From NCBI GenBank assembly GCA_003154255.1, contig PMCY01000059.1, forward strand, positions 1 through 9,657: 9,657 nucleotides of DNA, in the 5' to 3' direction. The notes under the pieces are model-generated. The model did no database searches. It saw nothing but the letters and a program-made list of their open reading frames with translations, and was not told where the DNA came from. The stretch comes from Candidatus Aminicenantota bacterium. GTDB lineage: Bacteria; Acidobacteriota; Aminicenantia; Aminicenantales; UBA4085. This document shows, in pieces, positions 7,049 through 9,657 of this stretch. The first letter of the stretch is position 1; every line of letters begins with the position of its first letter. A program made the position numbers and the translations under genes.

Positions 7049-7069
7049 CCAAATGACATTTTTTGTCAA
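7041..7069 (-). promoter_or_regulatory. Candidate sigma-70 promoter of the pil operon
   Basis: On the minus strand a perfect -35 TTGACA (complement of 7064-7069) is followed after 17 bases by TAATTT (7041-7046), which keeps the most conserved T, A and final T of the -10 box. Transcription would start near 7034, leaving a leader of about 14 bases before pilB. The -35 lies inside a TGACA/TGTCA dyad, so a regulator there would compete with or contact RNA polymerase. No sigma-54 element is present in this stretch. Confidence 0.5.
7051..7069 (-). promoter_or_regulatory. Operator-like dyad in front of pilB, shared with the pilin upstream region
   Basis: The plus strand reads AAATGACA (7051-7058) directly joined to TTTTTTGTCAA (7059-7069), with the inverted repeat TGACA-N5-TGTCA at its core. 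Both half-sites recur at 155-183 in the same orientation relative to their genes, there separated by 10 bp. It overlaps the -35 box of pilB. PilR is the obvious candidate ligand, but a separate repressor is equally possible. Confidence 0.5.
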
Positions 7070-7185
7070 CAAAAATTGGCACCTGCCGGCCTCGTCCCTA
7101 ACAAATGGACGTTTGCGGGGAAGGAATTTCTCTCCGCGCCGGGCAAAAGGCCAAGAAAAGCGAAGAGCTTGGTTCTCACGAGGGA

Positions 7186-7214
7186 ATTGTCGTTCGGGCG
7201 GACGGCCCGGTCAA
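7186..7214 (-). promoter_or_regulatory. Weak second promoter candidate upstream of pilB
   Basis: On the minus strand TTGACC (complement of 7209-7214) and GACAAT (complement of 7186-7191) are spaced by 17 bases. A transcript from here would carry a leader of about 160 bases to pilB. The -35 sits within a CCGGT-N5-ACCGG inverted repeat (7207-7221). The -10 lacks its first T and the case is weak. I see no gene in 7021-7296. Confidence 0.25.
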
Positions 7215-7253
7215 TCACCGGCGCCGAGCATTATGATGGTGAAATTTGATCCC

Positions 7254-7278
7254 CCCTCCTCACCCCCGGAGAGGAGGG
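7254..7278 (-). terminator. Inverted repeat after the tRNA pair, possible terminator
   Basis: CCCTCCTC (7254-7261) and GAGGAGGG (7271-7278) can form an 8-bp stem with a nine-base loop. For the leftward tRNA transcript it lies 18 bases after tRNA-Arg. The bases that follow on that strand (GGGATCAAATTT) give only a poor U-tract, so termination would be inefficient. A T6 run directly after tRNA-Arg (complement of 7291-7296) may contribute. Confidence 0.35.
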
Positions 7279-7296
7279 CGGCGCAGGCTGAAAAAA

Positions 7297-7370
7297 CGCG
7301 CCTGGAGAGACTCGAACTCCCGACCCGCTGCTTAGAAGGCAGCTGCTCTATCCACCTGAGCTACAGGCGC
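7297..7370 (-). tRNA. tRNA-Arg (anticodon UCU)
   Basis: A complete 74-base cloverleaf. The acceptor stem GCGCCTG/CAGGCGC is fully paired, with discriminator G and no encoded CCA. The D stem is GCTC/GAGC, the anticodon stem GCTGC/GCAGC with loop CTTCTAA giving anticodon TCT, and the T arm GGGAG/CTCTC (one G-U pair) carries the TTCGAGT loop. It decodes AGA and, by wobble, AGG arginine codons. It lies 20 bases after tRNA-Pro and is probably processed from the same transcript. Confidence 0.97.
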
Positions 7371-7390
7371 GTGTGGCCGGATCGCTGAAA

Positions 7391-7464
7391 TCGGGGAGGA
7401 CGGATTTGAACCGTCGACCTCTTGCTCCCAAGGCAAGCGCGCTGCCAGGCTGCGCCACTCCCCG
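7391..7464 (-). tRNA. tRNA-Pro (anticodon UGG)
   Basis: A complete 74-base cloverleaf. The acceptor stem CGGGGAG/CTCCCCG has the C1-G72 pair and discriminator A73 expected of bacterial tRNA-Pro, with no encoded CCA. The D stem is GCGC/GCGC, the anticodon stem CTTGC/GCAAG with loop CTTGGGA giving anticodon TGG, and the T arm GACGG/CCGTC has loop TTCAAAT. It reads CCA and, if the wobble base is modified, other CCN codons. It is the first gene after the promoter at 7480-7508. Confidence 0.97.
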
Positions 7465-7479
7465 GCCCAAAGCCCGCTT

Positions 7480-7508
7480 ATGGTAACAACAGGTGCGGGG
7501 GTTGTCAA
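7480..7508 (-). promoter_or_regulatory. Sigma-70 promoter of the tRNA-Pro/tRNA-Arg transcript
   Basis: On the minus strand a perfect -35 TTGACA (complement of 7503-7508) is followed after exactly 17 bases by TACCAT (complement of 7480-7485, four of six consensus bases). Predicted initiation near 7473 leaves about nine bases before the mature end of tRNA-Pro, a short leader typical of stable RNA genes. This is the best-formed housekeeping promoter in the window. Confidence 0.75.
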
Positions 7509-7609
7509 TTTAAGCGGGAGGGGCACTCTCCGAATCCCCTGTCGGGCGGGCTTTTGACGACGGCGGGCCTAATTTTCGGAAATCCGGATATATCGCTGGC
7601 CCTGGCGGC

Positions 7610-7638
7610 TTGAAAAGAGTATAATGCGTTCAGATATT
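7610..7638 (+). promoter_or_regulatory. Promoter region of the RRM protein gene
   Basis: A perfect -10 box TATAAT lies at 7620-7625, with no good -35 at the matching distance. Overlapping it, TTGAAA (7610-7615) with GATATT (7633-7638) at 17-base spacing makes an alternative. Initiation would be near 7632 or 7645, giving a leader of about 160-175 bases. Divergent transcription from the tRNA promoter leaves 7509-7609 between them, where I see nothing else. Confidence 0.5.
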
Positions 7639-7778
7639 GATCGTCCCGTAGGGATGACATCATCACTATCTGAGAACCGATAAAGGAACTGGGGCACGTG
7701 CCCTAATCGGCTTCAAACTCCTCTCCTTTATTTGGATCCCATTTTTACCTCAGGGCGATCCGGGATCTGCCATCCCGG
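7629..7778 (+). ncRNA. Structured 5' leader of the RRM protein mRNA (possible cis-regulatory RNA)
   Basis: Three stem-loops can be drawn in a row. First, TCAGATA (7630-7636) pairs with TATCTGA (7667-7673) around an inner hairpin, CGTCCC/GGGATG (7642-7656). Second, CCGAT (7677-7681) pairs with ATCGG (7706-7710) around the palindrome GGGCACGTGCCC (7692-7703). Third, CCGGGAT (7760-7766) pairs with ATCCCGG (7772-7778). No open reading frame of interest occurs, and no T-run follows the third hairpin. I do not recognise a known riboswitch family. The RNA could control the downstream cold-shock-type gene, or the 5' part could be a separate small RNA. Pairings are drawn by eye. Confidence 0.4.
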
Positions 7779-7805
7779 CATCGACCCTCGTCAAAGGAGA
7801 CGAGA

Positions 7806-8075
7806 ATGAATATTTATGCAGGCAATCTTCTGCGGAACCTGTCCGAGGACGAGCTCCGTCAGGTGTTCGAGTCGTACGGCACTGTCTCGACCGCGGCCAT
7901 CATCAAGGACAAGATCAGCGGGGAATCCCGCGGATTCGGATTTGTCGAGATGCCCAATGCGGACGAAGCCACGAAGGCCATTACCGGCCTCAACGGACGC
8001 GATTTCAAGGGCCGGGCGATGACCGTCAACGAGGCCAAGCCCCGCACAGACGCCCCCCGCACCAAGCGGTTCTGA
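7806..8075 (+). CDS. Small single-RRM RNA-binding protein
   Basis: An 89-residue protein made of one RNA recognition motif and a short basic tail. RNP-2 is IYAGNL (residues 3-8; IYVGNL is more usual) and RNP-1 is RGFGFVEM (42-49), with the RNA-stacking aromatics Tyr4, Phe44 and Phe46 all present. From about residue 76 the tail is rich in Lys, Arg and Pro. Proteins of this build are widespread in cyanobacteria, Desulfobacterota, Bacteroidota and Planctomycetes, and several are cold-induced RNA chaperones; the target RNAs here are unknown. The start is set by AAAGGAG six bases upstream and by RNP-2 beginning at residue 3. It is a single-gene transcript with its own promoter, a long structured leader and a strong terminator. 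Confidence 0.95.
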   Translation: MNIYAGNLLRNLSEDELRQVFESYGTVSTAAIIKDKISGESRGFGFVEMPNADEATKAITGLNGRDFKGRAMTVNEAKPRTDAPRTKRF

Positions 8076-8105
8076 TCGATCCGTTTTTAGGAACGTTTCA
8101 GACGA

Positions 8106-8137
8106 GGGACGGTTCTTCGGAACCGTCCCTTTTTTTT
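8106..8137 (+). terminator. Rho-independent terminator of the RRM gene
   Basis: A perfect 10-bp stem (8106-8115 with 8120-8129) is capped by a TTCG loop closed by C-G, the exceptionally stable UUCG tetraloop, and is followed by eight Ts (8130-8137). It lies 30 bases past the stop codon. On the minus strand the same hairpin is followed by TCGTCTG, so it is not set up to stop the converging mutL transcript. Confidence 0.96.
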
Positions 8138-8154
8138 GCGGAGATTCCGGCGCG

Positions 8155-9657
8155 TCAGCGCCGTTTCAACCCTTTTTCGATCTCCAACTTCGACAGGCGC
8201 ACGACGATGGGCCGCCCATGGGGACAGACGGCGGGATTGGATGTGCGAAAGAGCTCCTGAACCAAATAGGCCATCTTTTCCGGGAGCAGCGGCTGTCCGG
8301 CCTTGATGGCCGCCTTGCAGGCCAGCATGGCCAGCATTCGGGATTTCTTTTCCTCGGCCTTGCTCCCGCGGATCTCGTCGAGTAGATCGAGGAACGCCGC
8401 CAGGGCTTGCTCGGGCTGGAAAATATCGGGATACTCGCGGAGGGCGAAGCTCCGCCCGCCCATGGGCTCGGCCCGGAACCCCGCTTCCTCGAGGGCCGCC
8501 CGGTCCGCTTCCAGAGAGACGGCCTGCGCGGGCGACAGCTCGAACAAGAGCGGGATCAGGCTCATTTTGATCGGCCAGGACCGCCGGCGGTCGATCTCGG
8601 CGAACCGGTCGTAAAGGACGCGCTCGTGGGCGTTGTGCTGGTCGATGACCATGAGACCGTCCGGGTCGGAGACGATAAGGTAGGCGTCGGCGAACTGGCC
8701 CAGCACCCGCCGCCCGGAGGGATCGGACGCGGGAACGGCGGCCGCATCATCTCCGAAAAGGGGAACCCCGGCGGAAACCGTCACGGGGGATCCCTCTTCG
8801 ACGCGGAAGGGCAATCCCGCGAAATCGCCAGGCCCTCCGAGTATGTATTCCACCGGTTCACCCGTCCGGTCCTCGCTTTCGGGGCGGGCCGCGGCGACGG
8901 GCTTGATGCCCCCGGCCCGGGCCTTGGCCCGGTCGACGGCGCGCAGGACCAGCTGAAAGACAGCCGCGGAATGAAGGAAGCGGACTTCGGATTTGGCCGG
9001 ATGGACGTTGACATCCACTTCCGCGGGCGGCACGCTTAAAAAGAGAAAGGCCTCAGGGAAGCGATCCTTCTCCAGGAGTCCCCGATAAGCCTGTTGAAGG
9101 GCCGAGGCCAGCACCTTGTCGCGGACGGGGCGGTTGTTGACGAAAAAATATTGATGGGCCCGGTCGGGGCGGCCGGCCGGAGGCCGGGAAGCAAAGCCAA
9201 AGAGGCGGCAGCCCTCGGCCGCATAATCGATCGGCATCAGGGAATCGATCAGGGCCTTGCCGTGGAGCTGGTAGATCCTCTCCTGCAATCCGTCGACGGG
9301 CGGGCAGTCGAGGATGGTCCGCGGGCCGTGGCTTAAGGTCAGCCGCAGACGGGGATATGCCAGGGCCGCATTGGTCAGGTACTTGGCGATCTGGGACAGC
9401 TCGGACGCGTCGCTGTGCAAAAATTTCAGCCGGGCCGGCAGGTTGAAGAACAGGTCGAAGACCTCGATCGAGGTGCCCCGCGGAAAAGCGATGCTCTTTT
9501 CGGACAGGAGAGTGTCGCCTTCGCGCTCGATTTGCATCCCAGCCTCCGCCCCGCCCTCCGAAGTCTTGAGCGTTAAACGGGAAACGGCGGCGATGCTGGC
9601 CAGGGCTTCACCCCGGAAACCCAGCGTGGCGATGGCCAGGAGATCTTCCGCGACGGC
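8155..9657 (-). CDS. mutL: MutL: DNA mismatch repair protein (N-terminus beyond the right edge)
   Basis: The visible 500 residues run from inside the ATPase domain to the stop; roughly the first 75-80 are off the window. The frame stays open to the edge, and the Met at 9537 is internal because GFRGEAL (codons at 9601-9621), ATP-lid motif of GHKL ATPases, lies upstream of it. Counting from the edge, FFNLPAR is at 70-76, FVNNRPVRD at 172-180 and DVNVHPAKSEVRF at 215-227. A Pro/Ala-rich linker follows. The C-terminal dimerisation and nuclease domain has DQHNAHERVLYD (339-350), close to the endonuclease motif DQHA-x2-E-x4-E, plus ACK (446-448) and CPHGRP (478-483). This marks a nicking MutL of the Bacillus/eukaryotic type, not the nuclease-free Escherichia type that works with MutH. 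It converges on the RRM gene, 79 bases away. Confidence 0.96.
   Translation of the reverse strand, partial: AVAEDLLAIATLGFRGEALASIAAVSRLTLKTSEGGAEAGMQIEREGDTLLSEKSIAFPRGTSIEVFDLFFNLPARLKFLHSDASELSQIAKYLTNAALAYPRLRLTLSHGPRTILDCPPVDGLQERIYQLHGKALIDSLMPIDYAAEGCRLFGFASRPPAGRPDRAHQYFFVNNRPVRDKVLASALQQAYRGLLEKDRFPEAFLFLSVPPAEVDVNVHPAKSEVRFLHSAAVFQLVLRAVDRAKARAGGIKPVAAARPESEDRTGEPVEYILGGPGDFAGLPFRVEEGSPVTVSAGVPLFGDDAAAVPASDPSGRRVLGQFADAYLIVSDPDGLMVIDQHNAHERVLYDRFAEIDRRRSWPIKMSLIPLLFELSPAQAVSLEADRAALEEAGFRAEPMGGRSFALREYPDIFQPEQALAAFLDLLDEIRGSKAEEKKSRMLAMLACKAAIKAGQPLLPEKMAYLVQELFRTSNPAVCPHGRPIVVRLSKLEIEKGLKRR

Noticed and set aside
7076..7091. TTGGCACC on the plus strand resembling a sigma-54 -24 element
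   Set aside because: Ten bases after the GG there is CC, not GC, and it would transcribe towards the 3' ends of the tRNA genes.
7654..7663. ATGACATCAT resembling the TGACA half-site of the pil promoters
   Set aside because: No TGTCA partner stands at 5 or 15 bases and it lies inside the leader stem region of an unrelated gene.
1..9657. Mobile elements, CRISPR arrays or tRNA-linked integration
   Set aside because: No transposase or integrase, no spaced direct repeats, and no duplicate of the tRNA 3' ends was seen; gene composition looks uniform throughout.

Overview
The window is a GC-rich bacterial chromosome segment. Its core is a type IVa pilus operon on the minus strand, read from right to left: pilB (extension ATPase), pilT (retraction ATPase), pilC (inner-membrane platform), pilS (sensor kinase) and pilR (sigma-54 response regulator). 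The first codons of a further minus-strand gene, most likely the major pilin pilA, lie at the extreme left edge. As I recall it, pilB-pilT-pilC-pilS-pilR-pilA is also the order in Geobacter sulfurreducens. The organism is therefore probably a diderm from Desulfobacterota or a similar GC-rich phylum such as Acidobacteriota/Aminicenantota. I cannot place it more precisely from these genes.

Layout. 1-13: start of the putative pilin gene. 14-271: its control region, with a near-consensus sigma-54 promoter (68-83), a GC-rich hairpin at the predicted 5' end of the mRNA (41-54) and an upstream dyad (155-183) suited to an enhancer site. 272-7020: pilR, pilS, pilC, pilT and pilB, spaced by at most 12 bases or overlapping, so probably one transcript. 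7021-7296: pilB control region, holding the same half-sites as the pilA upstream region but without the 10-bp spacer found there, plus two candidate sigma-70 promoters. 7297-7464: tRNA-Arg(UCU) and tRNA-Pro(UGG) on the minus strand, behind a strong sigma-70 promoter at 7480-7508. 7465-7805: that promoter, then a plus-strand promoter and a roughly 170-base leader with three stem-loops. 7806-8075: a small single-RRM RNA-binding protein on the plus strand, closed by a textbook terminator (8106-8137). 8155-9657: the C-terminal 500 residues of MutL on the minus strand, running off the right edge.

How the genes work together. PilB and PilT drive pilus extension and retraction through PilC. PilS senses a signal in the membrane and phosphorylates PilR. 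PilR, with sigma-54 RNA polymerase, is expected to activate pilA. The most notable observation is a pair of half-sites, AAATGACA and TTTTTTGTCAA. They abut upstream of pilB but are split by exactly 10 bp, one helical turn, upstream of pilA. This suggests one regulator binds at both ends of the locus. I found no mobile element, CRISPR array or clearly new protein system; the novelty here is regulatory.
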